Of a stretch of DNA of 64,000 bases, positions 1 through 12,634 are shown piece by piece. The position numbers and the translations under genes are program-made. Within the stretch, counting starts at the first letter, position 1. Each line of letters begins with the position of its first letter. Source of the stretch: Symbiodinium kawagutii (Eukaryota; Sar; Dinophyceae; Suessiales; Symbiodiniaceae); contig VSDK01027083.1 of NCBI GenBank assembly GCA_009767595.1, forward strand, positions 16,924 to 80,923, written 5' to 3'. Below the pieces are notes generated by a model. The model had not been told where the DNA came from and did not search any database. It saw nothing but the letters and a program-made list of their open reading frames with translations.

Positions 1-103
1 CATCCACCAACCATTTACTTCACCAATGAGACCAATCACCAAGCATCACCAGTGCACATCACCACCAGTTCGCCACCAAGCATCACCCAGCCCCCACCGT
101 CAC

Positions 104-190
104 AGCAAGGCACATGGACATCGTTCGGGTCAGATTCTGCTTGCGCGTCTCGTCGCTGCGGCTGGCTTCGTTGCGCTGCAAGCGCGCCAC
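104..190 (-). CDS. Exon: coiled-coil tail, most 3' exon in window
   Basis: A 29-codon open block (VARLQRNEASRSDETRKQ, then NLTRTMSMCLA) follows an acceptor CTCTCAG and ends before a GTGACG donor. It is rich in R, E, K, Q and N, as expected of an extended helix or coiled coil. It is GC-rich and flanked by ACCATCA-type repeats on the low side and GGTTAATG-type repeats on the high side. Phase 0 at both ends fits the preceding exon if that one uses a GC donor. The plus strand is also partly open (HMDIVRVRFCLRV), so strand rests on continuity with the rest of the gene. Confidence 0.6.
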
Positions 191-935
191 CTGAGAGACG
201 CCAGGGGAGCAGCGTGTTTAGGTGGGGAAATGGGTGAGAAATGGAAGGAAGTTATAGCCAACCATGATTAGCGTTGGTTAATGAAGTTGGAGATGGTTGG
301 GGATATGGTTGGCTGCACTATGGTTAATCATAGTTGAAGATGGTTGGTTCAAGGGGAAAATGGTTGGTCAAATGGTTGGTCAATGTTGGTTGATGGTTAG
401 AATGGTTGACCTACTGTTGGTTGATGTCGGGTTGTTGTCTGCTGGATGTTGGTTGCCTTGGGCCCCAACAATTGCTGGATATCCCTGGTCTTTTTTTCCT
501 TGGATGGTTTGGGGGTAACCAATCTTGGCAAACTCCTGTATATCATGTAACCTCACAGCAGCCAAGCGATCACGGGGTCCTTCGAGTGCCCAATTCTTTT
601 CGATGGACCGGCTCGTGATGCTTTCAGACTCACACACCATGGGTACGCAGCACTTTCCTCGAAATCTTATGGAAATGCTATGTCCCCATTGCTCTTGCAC
701 CATATGTGGCTGTTGGTTTCCTTGTACCCTGGCTGTTCCCTAGGCCATGACAAGTAGACCCCACTTGAAGTCTTGGGGTGTCCACCCATGGGATGGTTGT
801 GACCAGCCATGTGTTTCGTTGAAACCCGCCTTAGCCTGGCTTTCATCAGCACCGGCACCATGACCCTGGGACTGCCACCAGGTCTAGGTGTCATCCTGGA
901 CCCTCCGAACATCTTGGTATCATGGCATCTTCTCG

Positions 936-982
<47 letters not shown>

Positions 983-3838
983 GCTCAATGACTTCATCAA
1001 GGACTTCAGAGTACACCGCTCTCATCAAATAAAATGACTTTTTCATCGTCCCAGCTGACCAAATCATTGGATTTTGCTGCGCACGGCAGCAACAAGCAGC
1101 AACCACAACAACAATCACAACACCACATCCTCCAGGACAGCAACACATGGATTTATCGTCGTCGCATTCGTTTGGTCTGGGATCCCCGACCGAATTGGCA
1201 CTGGTGCTCCGTCCCAAATCGTCGTCCTGACTTCGTCAATAGCAACCCGTGTGATGTGTCGATCTGTGCCCCCAGTTGCTTCTGTGTAACTCAATGTCGT
1301 TGATAATGGATGGACAACGGTCGATGATGGTCATGGAAATACGTAGTTCGATCATGTCTCATACTAGCGTGGTGGTTGATAATTGCATAAGAGGTAGAAC
1401 ATCTGGTCATGATGCATCTAATCATTGATCATGTGGCACTGTTCATTAGCAACAGGTACCAGCTATGAGGGACGATATACCTATCTGGGCTACCAGGATG
1501 GTAGCTTTCCTCAGCGGATCAAACACAGAAAGCGGAGACCTGATCAAGGCCGATCAGGTGTGGTCCTCATCGATGGTGAATGGTAACATTGTACTTACTA
1601 TCAGCCGAAATAGAGGGGGCATTCACTGAAATGACAGCATAGAGGGGCCATTCACTGTGGATATACCTAGTTCAACATGGGGTTGGTGCAGAAACTATTG
1701 GTATTCGAGGTAGGTCGACATCATGGTGGATGGCCAGGGGTCTGTTAGCACCATTGCGAATCGTATCGGGTGAATAGCCAGGTCAATATGGTCAATACGA
1801 TTAGTATAGTTGCGATTGATGTGGCTCAAGGTTGATGAATGATGATGAATGAATGGTTGAGAATGGGCGCAATGGTTCAGACTTTTATTTCATGTTCGAT
1901 GAGTCACCCACTGTCTGCCATGGCTTTGAATTTCAGGAAACAAAGGGGAGCTGCAAAACTCCGTGCAGCACTCCTGAATAGGTGATCAACGACAACAGTC
2001 CCTTGCGGGAATGCTTGTCAATGGTTGTGATTTGCTAAGAACTGTTGTGAAGGATGGTGGTTCTCCATTACTAACCATTCATCATTGATTGTATCCTGAT
2101 TGGTGGTTTGAAACCTACGAAAATATTGGTCAACCAACCAACCATTTGTTAATACTGGGGGAAATTAAACATGGTTGAAACCACCGAGTAGTATCAATCT
2201 ATAGACCATTGATTGTTTTAATTTCTTCTCCTGGAAGGAAACATCATTCTCCTTGTCCCCCAAAGCCTGCTTGAAGTGCAACATGTTTGCAGCCAAACGT
2301 GTTGAGCATAAATACACATAAGTCACATAGCTACAGAATATAAAATACTAGATCATCCAATATCATCGGATCAAGATAGACAAATAGGCAGAAATAGACT
2401 AGATTCTGTTGAAATACCTGCAATAGACTCTAAATTAGATTAGATTCCAACAGATCATAACATGTATTAGATTCCAATAGATTCCAATAGATTCCGTGGT
2501 ATTTTTCATCCTCAAATCATCCAAGACCTCGTCGTTGTCGCCTCCATCATGTTGTAGCTGGAGCCGTACTTGTCGTTTTCATCACGCAGCTTCTGCCCAG
2601 TGCTGAGCGGTGCAATCACCACCTCAAGAGGACACGGCAAAACCGTGGGAACATGACCCAGATGCGTATGGTGCACCGTATGCGGCACCGTATGCGGCAT
2701 CAAACTATGAGACGAAATCATTACACACGTGATGTGTTTTTTGAAGGGTCAATCCTCACTATTTGTCTATATTTGTCTTTTTATGTCCTTAGTTGATAGC
2801 CTTTTCTTTTGATGTGAAGAAAATCCAACTGTTGTTGTGGCAGTTGGTGCTGACGTCCTTGTGGTTGCTGTTGTGATCTTGTCCTGCTTGTTGCTGTTGT
2901 TTTCTCGTTGTTGGCTGCTACTGATGCCTGTGTCGAAACTGTGAACTTCTGCAACTTGATTGGGCTTACAACTCTGGACTGAGAACCCCCTGTCCGCATA
3001 TATTCACATCCATTCACAAAGTACCTGAGTTTTCTATGTGATCATTTGCCGATGTGATCCTCTTCTCACAGTTTCAGTACTTGGGTCAGGATAGACACGC
3101 TGGATCTTTCCATTCGTGTTTGCCGTCACCAGGGTGGACAGTCCTGGGTGGTCGTATGTGGCGATTCACTGTTGGTTCCTCTATGGTTGGAGCACATGAA
3201 TCTCGGGGGATGGGGTCCCAGCATTTGAGGACCCAAATGGTGAATGAAATGATCGGCTTAGAGATGGGATTAGTCAAGGCCTCCAGAATTTTGAAAGAAA
3301 CCATGCGCAGCTGGGATTTCCGCTGGAATTCGCAATCGGATTTCCCCTAGAACTATGTCAGGCACCTGCAACCAGCAACACTCATGATAACGCTACGCTG
3401 CAAAACGCTCGTTGTTGACGATTTCCAATCACTATCCGAAAATCGTTTCCCATCAGCCATTACAATCAATGTAAGTCCCTATCATGAAATCATCATTCGA
3501 AGATTGGTTCACCAGCACTTTTGATCATCAACCCTCGAATCCACCTGGAAGTTGAAAAATCCAATCTTTTGCAGGTAAAATCCTTGTCAAGAGTGGATTT
3601 TCCATGCAACCAGCCTAGTTTAGTATCTTGATGGCTGGGGTAAATCCATCAACCCCTCCCCATCCCAGCATGCCTTGGACGGTTCTGGGGTTTGGATCAC
3701 CACATCTGCATCTTCCACCTGGAGCATGAGTGGCAATTTTGGCGAACCGACCAATCAAAAGGGAGCCTATAATTCCAAGTGATGCGATGATCGTTGGTTG
3801 TTGCTTGGTACTGCTGCTTGCTGCTTGCTGCTTCCTGC

Positions 3839-3884
<46 letters not shown>

Positions 3885-6663
3885 GCTGTTGCTAATGCAG
3901 CTTGTTGGCGGCTTGTTGGCGGCTTTTGGGTGGAGCAGCATGTTGGGTTGGACACTTGTCACATCTTGTCACTGGTGATACAAGCGCAATCCGAGAGCAG
4001 CTGTAGCATCCAATGGAGTGGTGCAAGGTTTCTGGCTTAAACCCAGGAGACCCGATGGCATGGCTTGAAATGTCAATCTAAGCAAGCCAATCTTGGAAAA
4101 AGCAACTCGACCACATCTCTAAATGATTGCACTGCCACACAGGGCGGTATGAAAAATCCAGTTGCTATGGTCAGGTAGTAGCAGTTTGTTTGGATTTTGG
4201 ATCCTAGGATTATGGATCAGGATTCTGTGCATCCTACAAACGTTGCATCCTTTTTGTTTGGATTGCACCTTGGTTCAGTACCGATTTTCGTTGGCGCAAA
4301 CACAGCGCAAAGCTGGTGCCACCAAGCCAGGGCCCGCGACCAGCCTGCCGCGCAGTGTCCTGCCCGGTGCGCTGACCGCTGAGCAGTGGGATGGCACGTT
4401 GCAGCATTGCTCTGAACGGAAGCCAGTGGCGAGTTCGAGAACGGCAGTGGTGCTGCATTTCCTTGTGGTTCTTTGCAGGTCATGGATGGTCATGGCAGTT
4501 CACACACGAGAATCCTGTTTGATTCGCTGATCACAAGAAGCAGCACTTGTATCTATTCAGCACGAACAGATGTCGTCAACAATGTGATTGATAACAAGTG
4601 TACAACCGAATACCATCTATGCGCTACTATCACCCACATATTATTCTCACACGAGCGAGTGTCGCGTTTACTACACCAACCATCAGAATGGGAAAAATCC
4701 TGATCTGAATGGTTGTCAGCCATCAACATGGGAATATGAATGAACATAGGGCATGTCACCAACAGTCTGCAGTGATGTCTCAATGGATCCCTAAACATGT
4801 TGGTGTCCTGGGGCTTAGATCATTCTTGCAGGTGGCTTGGGTGTCACTATCAAACCATGCCTGCCTGCCATCCTTGATCTCTTGATCTTACAAACAATAT
4901 GATATGGGAATTAAACATGGCAGTCAAAAGATGGCGCATCTTCAATTTGTATCTGCAACAACTTGGTGGATTATGCATTACCATGCTGCAATGTTGGTGA
5001 TCCGTTGAAGGGCCACAAGTCAATGGATGTCAAAAGTCAATCCCCACAAGGTGGTTTCTCAAACCAGGGGAGCCTCCAGGTATCATCCAATATCAATCAT
5101 TTATTGTAACAAAACGAATAAACAAGCCATCACAAAGTTGGGTTACCCTATGAGAACCACCGTCCTACTCAGTTCAGCCATCCACGTGCGATTTCACGGC
5201 TGCGACCTGTCCTCCTCCATTCCCAGCTTAGCGATGAGCTGCGAGAGCTCTACGCGCAACTTAGCGGCCTGGCGTTGCTTTTGCCCTTAAAACGACGTGG
5301 GCAAAGGATATCTATCACCGTTACCACCAGTGGTAGTATCCTACCACCAGTGGTAGAGTATCATGGATTTTGGGTTTGAGTGATTTGAGGGAAAGAAAAT
5401 TGTTGATGGTTTTGTGGTGCCACCGTTTTTGGAGATAACTGCAGGGGGAACATCTGAGAAAGGTGCGACAGCCACAACTTGAGCGGATACAAAGATACGT
5501 CCGCGAATGCATCCCCCTCTATGTGTCGAACGTTGACAGGTCGCTTGTTCCCTTCATTCTGAATGTCTCATCTGTCCCTGTGTCACCATGGCTGCCGTGG
5601 CGACCAGTCATTGAGGTGGTTCACCAGCAAGGAGCAACAGCTGATCCTTGGGTTTTTGGGTTCTAGGAGCCGGTGCACCTCGGCTTCAGCATTGGTGGTC
5701 TTGTCCTGCTCCTGGAGGCTGGGTCCGTGATGCAGAATCCATGTTTCAAGGGAAACTCTGCACTTCTCAAGGCTCTGAGGTGTCTCTGAGGTGTCTCTGT
5801 TGTTTTTCTTGGACATCAACAGGATTGTAAGCATCCTGGCATACTGACTCTCACGTCATGAACTGGCTGCCTCCGAGAAATGGAAATGGAACATCACAAA
5901 AAACAAAAGGCTCATCATGGCGATGGTGGTTGGAGCCAAACTCCCTCCCGGTGGGATCATCCTGGGATCACCATCAGTCAGCATCATTGAGCACAGCTGA
6001 GGGATTACTTGACAATCAACCATCGTTGGCTAAAACATGTTAAAACCATTGGACAACTCTTCTCTCTCTCTGGCTCGTGTTCGCAAAGTGCGACCCTGCT
6101 GTAGGTCTCGAAACCAGCCCAAACACCAGCGCTTCCAACCCGTGAAGTGGGGGCTGCTCTGGCACCCATGTCTTCATAGGACCTTCTTCGCCTCTTGATT
6201 GAGTTCATATTGGCAGGCACCAAGCAAAATTCCGTAGCATGATCCCAGGCTTCTGAAAATCATCCGTTAGTTCATGCCCTTACTGTCAACCAAGGTATCA
6301 ACCAAAGTGTCCAATTGGAAGGGGTCGCTGGGAGCTTTGAGCAGCTCCTCCTTGAGCTTCTTCCGCGCTTCCAGCAACTAGAGCAGCAGGCGCTGGGGTG
6401 TGCCCTTGGACATGCTTGTGATCCTGTGCTACTTGTGCCCCCAAGCGATCCAGCACAAGGGAATATGGATATTCCCTTGCTGGAGATGACTTGGTATCTT
6501 AGATTGCTGGAGGCTCAATCAACCATGTTATCTATGGTTTCCGGACAGTTTCGGATGCCAGGATAAGGTATCATGGCGTACAAACCTTCATGCCCTGATG
6601 TATAGATCCTAGAAATGACATAGCAACTATCGCCACAGCAACCACTATAGGCGGTTTAGCAAC

Positions 6664-6713
<50 letters not shown>

Positions 6714-6801
6714 CCATCATCTTCATCACCATCATCATCATCATCATCACCATCATCACCATCATCACCATCATCACCATCACCATCACCATCATCATCG
6801 G

Positions 6802-6872
<71 letters not shown>

Positions 6873-9800
6873 CTCCATTAACCCTCAGAAAAATGCTGAC
6901 TTTGCACAGCTTGAACCACAATCCATTCCCATCGGTGCCCAGTTCCTGGCGGAACTTTCCTTCCAGCCGCTCTTGCGTGGCCTGGGAAGCTGGAAGCCAT
7001 GGCCGAACCTAAAGCCATGGCTTGATCAGCTGATGTCATGTGACGTGTTAATGTCACATTCTTTAAGACAGTCATTCAATTAGTATGGAACACAGCAATG
7101 TCATGTCATGTAGTACAGTCATGCAATTCGTGTTGGAGGCAATATAATTGTGATTTTGATACACGTGGTGCACGTGATAGGGTCAGATAGTGCAATATGC
7201 GAAAATCAGTGTGTGAATGCAAATGTACAGCTGTGCTTTTAATCATGTATGCATAAGTACTCATCAATATGTGAAATACAAGGTAAAGACACTTGAAGGA
7301 CTAGAACTGAGACTTTTCCTGGATAAATGCATACATCGAGAAACAAAAACCACCACAGATAAACAACTGCATACGCTCAATATATCCATGTATCAATGCA
7401 TATATGTAAACATGTGCCTGTTTATGTAGGTAAATCAACAATCAAATCCGTGATTCTTAACTAGCTTCCAAAGCTAACAACCAACGAAGTTCACCAACTT
7501 CACCAACCAACTTCACCAACCAAGTTCACCAACCAAGTTCACCAACTCGCCAACAGGTTCCGCAACAGGTTCCCCATCGTCCCATGTCATAGCCATCCTT
7601 CCACTCTGGTCGCAGCGCTGCCGCAACGCCAGGCGACCAGTTGCCGACTGCGCAGGCCGTCCATGGCGTCACCTGAGCGAAGCAACGGTGTGTGGTGAAG
7701 ACTGGTTGGGAATGATCAATGAAATGACAAGTAACCATCAATGGCCACTAATCATGTTACTGGTTACTTATAGTTATTCAGTTATTAACCGTTAACAGTT
7801 AATGACTCATACATAAATGATCAATAATTAATGACCAGCAATTAAGCAAGACCTTGACCATGCTTAGTGATCACTCAGAATTATATAATGGCCAAACAAT
7901 GGCTGTCAATAGCTACGACATGGTCGACTGTTCTATGTGTAGCAACCATAAATTTAGTAGTTAACGGTTGAACCAAGCTTGGCTTGGCAGGGCCTGGGAA
8001 AGCTCACGCAAAGAAAGGTGGAACCAGAATGACCAGCAAATGATGATCATAACTTGGGTCGAGAGATCAGAGTAACATCAGAACTGTGTTTTCCACACTA
8101 ACATATTTTCACAAAATCATGGATAATGATTTGGTGGTGGGTCAAAACCCTGTACCCCTGGTTCCCCTATCATTAACGATTGTTTTCCCTATTATTTTTG
8201 ATTAATATTCCCCCATGGTTGGCCGTTTAAAATAGACCCATAGCCATTTGTCCTTCCACAACCATCAGTACTCCATTATTCAGCTGAAAAGTCATCATGA
8301 ATCAGGTTGTTGAACACACTGTAATACCATTGATGCTACTTTGTTACCACCTTAAGAAAGTGGAAGAAACTAGAAGAAACTAGAAAATACTAGTTCTTAC
8401 TGGTTACTAAGATGCTAGTTATTACTACTAGTTATTACTACTAGTTATTACTACTAGTTATTACTACTAGTTATTACTGGTTATTACTGGTTATTACTAG
8501 TTTGCAAGTTATTACTACTGGTTATTACTAGTTTGCGACCATTTACTGGTTATTTCGATGTTTGCCGCGCTGCCCCAGGTGCCCAGACTCAAGCTCTGCA
8601 GGAGATCCTCCACAGCTTTGCTGGAGGTCCTGGGAGGGTGGATGCTGGGGGCTGGTTGAGTTGGTGAAAAATGTGGTGGTTGATGATGGTTGATGATGGT
8701 TGATGATGGTGAGTGATGGTTATGGGAGTTGATGGTGGTTGATGATGATTGGTGATGATTAGTGATGGTTGTTATTGGTTAGTGATGTTTGGTGATGATT
8801 GATGGTGGTGAATCCTGGTTTGTAGTGATGATTATTCAGAAACATGGATGATGAAGGATCTTCGTGATGGATAATGATGGTCGATTGATGGTTCGTTAGG
8901 ATGGTTGATGGGTGGGCTGACTAGTAGTGAATGGCTATGAAATCTGCTTGATCGCAAACTGACAGGATGACTCATGACAAAGTCTCCAAAATCAGTGGAC
9001 CAACATAGATGGTCAGAGGTGCCGCAAGTTTGCGCCTGTGGAGTATTCAGTTGGAAGCTCATGACCAATGATACAAACTGGGGAGCCCATGTGTGTAGTC
9101 TAGTGCACCAGCGGTGGATACATGGGCACTGTGCAAACCAACGACTTTGATGACTTCTGAGCATCCAAACTGGAAATACACTGGAAAACAGTATGAATGG
9201 CAATTTTGCATTTGCGTCCATCTGTGAGCTTTGCCCGCTGGTTTGAGTATGAATGGCAAAATGTACAAAGAATAATGGTTTGTTTGCTTTCAAGGACTGG
9301 AGGTCACGCCCAAAATGCTGACGTCCCTGAAACGATCATCAGGACCATTCAGCATGGTGAGGGAGGATCATCCAACCGTGCCTGATCTCGTGGCCCAACT
9401 TCAACAGGGACCTCTGCGGCGCTTCCGTGGCCGTGGGAATCTCCCACTCTGGAGACTGGAGCAGCAGGTGGGGAACCCATATCCATCAAAGATAGGGATT
9501 CCATAGGGGGTTTTCCAGTGCCATCCTTTCAGGGATGATGGTGGTACTACATTTTATTCTGACTTGGACTTTGGGAATCTTCAATCCTTAATGCTTTGAA
9601 GAAGTGGATGGATGAGCATGGTCAAGAAACTGACGGATGATGGTTGATAGCCTCCGCAGTGGCAATTAAGTTTCGGGGAAACGGTGGTTGACGGCCGTCA
9701 AATCACCATTGATCCAAGTGATTGGCAGCTGCGGTGCGAACTTCCAGCGTACCAACTGAATGGCTGCTGGATGCCTAAGATGGGAGAACTCGTTGACCTT

Positions 9801-12572
9801 CCAAGCCACTCGTCATGTAGAACGGTTCACTAAGGTGCTCTACAAGAAGGGATCTTTAACCATGCAAATTATCCAACAGAAATTTTCCACCTAATGACTG
9901 ATGCAACTAAGTCTGAATAAGTTCTACTGAATCATTTTCCAGCTTATGAATCATCCATCGGATCCCACAAGATGAAGAAGGCGCGAAGCACATGCGGTCA
10001 ACGGAGGGCTCAAGGGTCAGCTACTACTCACACTATCACGGGGCAGCCCTGGGTCTTCATGCTTGCCGGAGATGGGTTCGTTGAGCCACTCGAAACCCAC
10101 CAAGAACTCCTGGCAAGCGGCGAGAGTTGGCTGTCGCTGTTGAGAGGTAGCTGTGTGCACCAGTGGAATGATGGTTAATGTTGGTTAGTAGTGGTTGCCA
10201 ATGGTGGTTAATTGTGGTTATTGATGGTTAGTTTGATGGCTAATGACGGTTAGATATGGTCAAAGATGGTTAATCATGGTTCATGGATTGGATAGGTGAT
10301 CATCATGAATTATGCTTAGAATGATCAACTTGATAATGCCTGATGGTAACATTCAGCGAACACCAGCAAGCCATCGAGAATCGGTGGAATCCTGACTGTG
10401 ATTCATCAAGAAGTATGATACACTGTCAATACCCGTCACTAACCTTAAAAATCAGCCACCATTAAAAACCATTGAGCAAACCATCAAAATCAACCACCAT
10501 TAACGATGCCATCATATCCTATGGTCAACCATCAGTAGCCATAGTTTTACCGACATTCAACGATCTTCAACCATCAGAATCAACCACCATTAATGATGCC
10601 ATCTTCAAGCATCTTCAAGCATCTTCAACCATCACATCACCCCTGGTTCCCCTATCATTCACCATTGTTTTCCCTATGAAATTGTTGGTTACTATCCTCC
10701 ATTATTGACCCATAGCCACATCACTGAGAAACCCATCTTCTCTGCCCAAACCGATTCATCGGCCAACTTGCCGTGCCCAGCTAACCTGGAACTCGATGAG
10801 ACCGTTGTGGTCCACCTGACACGGCAAAGGCTGACTGCGGTGAGCTCCACAAAAAAAACAGGGAGAAACCTGAGGAAAATCATGGCGAAAAATGCAAGCA
10901 GTGAATGGTCAATAGTCGTCAAGCAACGGAAGATTCATGGTTGATGATAGGAGAATGGTGGCAAACCAGGCTGAATGATGATCAATCACACCTAGCCGAT
11001 CGTTATTTAGTGGTTAATCATCATGGCTAATGATGGTTGATGGTCAATGGCAAATTCATGGTGGATTCATGGTTGATCAATGATGAGTGGCAGCTCATGA
11101 TCCCTAATGACAATGAAAAATGCCTAACTCCAATGGCAGCTGCCACCAGTTGGCTACGGACCCTTGGAGTTGGCAGGGCTGTTTGGGTCGCAGGGCGGCC
11201 CCTGGGCCCCGCACGTCTAAGATGTCGAACATCTGCATGAGATCCTGCATGGGGACTTTGGCCACCTGAGCGGCAGAATTGGAATTTCAAGACTCGACCT
11301 GCTGGAATGCCTAGTGGTACCACTGATTGGAGTTCTACTGAAAGGTTGGAGCTCTACTGATTCTGCTGGCCAACCTCGCAGAATCAACTCCTACTCAACC
11401 TGCGATCAGAAATGTTGAAATCGGAACATAGAATTTTGCGACTGTAGAAATGAATTGAGATAGAAATGGAGTAGTGGAATGGGGAATGTGGACATGGGGT
11501 GGGATGGACATGTGCAGAATGAGACCGAGGAACCAGGTAGGAAATGTACGAGTAAAATGCACAGCCATTATCAAGGTACAAGAATCTAAAGGGTCGGGTT
11601 GGTTACCCTCTCCTCAAGGAAAATATCCATTCCCGGTTTGGCTGAGAATGCGAGGGACCCTGGGGATAACGTTCCTGATTTGTATACTTGCCATATCATC
11701 CCCAGCCCAAAGCACCCAGATGTGAAGTGGGAAACACCACCGATTCTGCTTGTAACTCCCTGGATGGTACAGCCATCACTCCCACCCAGCTGTGGTACAT
11801 CCAATGGTTCTGATTGGCCAATGCCAGACTCATAGCTGTTTAGCTGTTTCATCTTGGTCCCAGGCTCTTACTGGTGATTGTTGGTGGCTTCCCCTAGTGG
11901 TGAGAATGTATAATCCAAAATAACCTCGCTAAATTTGGGATGAAATCAGAAGCTATTGAGCAGCTGGGGGAGGTTTCCAAACAACTGGATCTACCATTAC
12001 CATTTGTCAACTTTTGTTGTTGGTTGATCCCATACCATGCATCATGTTAGCCATCAAACAATATTGGTTGGCTTTTTATACATAGATATCCACGATTCAA
12101 AACCATCATTCACCATCATGAACCACTCACAACCACCATTATTAACCACCCTTAACCACCATCGTTAACCAATATTTGAATTTAAGTGACCAACCACTAC
12201 TAACCACTATTTACCACTCTTAACCACTGGTCTTAACCAACCATCATTCACCAGGGACTCTCTGCCGGATTGCCAGCTGGACCCTGTTGAAGCACGCGGT
12301 GCGGCGCCTGTTGAAGGCGCTTCAAGTGAAAGGGCGACCTGGGGAAAGCAGGTGGAAACGGAGCCTGGAGGATGAGGAGATAATCGTGGTTGTGAATCGT
12401 GGCTAGGAAAGCTGGCTATGAAGCATGGTTATAGAGCATGGTTGGGAAGCATGGCTACAAGTCATGGGAGGCTCTTGATTATGCTTCTGGTTCACGGTTA
12501 GTCTAGTATCATCCCGTTTTGGGAAGTTCTTGATTTTGGTTATGGTTCACCACAACATCACGGCTCCATAGC

Positions 12573-12634
<62 letters not shown>

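Larger units (their letters stand above)
191..2541. other. Intron: repeats, no supported exon
   Basis: AT-rich intron sequence. It starts with TGGTTGG-type degenerate repeats (240-430), contains a GTT microsatellite (935-983), and has a small interspersed element near 2100-2196. A short G-rich open block on the minus strand at about 820-880 (GHGAGADESQAKAG) is a weak coding candidate that I could not phase. Confidence 0.5.
2603..5206. other. Intron with GTT microsatellite and an unassigned GC-rich island
   Basis: Mostly non-coding. It holds CAA/GTT-rich stretches (2830-2910, 3838-3892). A possible tiny minus-strand exon lies near 3704-3718 (VEDAD after acceptor CTCCAG). The GC-rich island at 4300-4480 is described separately. 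None is needed for frame continuity between the flanking exons. Confidence 0.45.

Noticed and set aside
5323..5360. Duplicated TACCACCAGTGGTA motif
   Set aside because: Only two copies over 35 bases; no further context to suggest an operator or element.
6140..6158. Possible 19-base exon (SSPHFT) on minus
   Set aside because: Splice-like flanks exist, but the neighbouring exons join in frame without it.
6571..6921. Poly-Met open frame
   Set aside because: Microsatellite translation.
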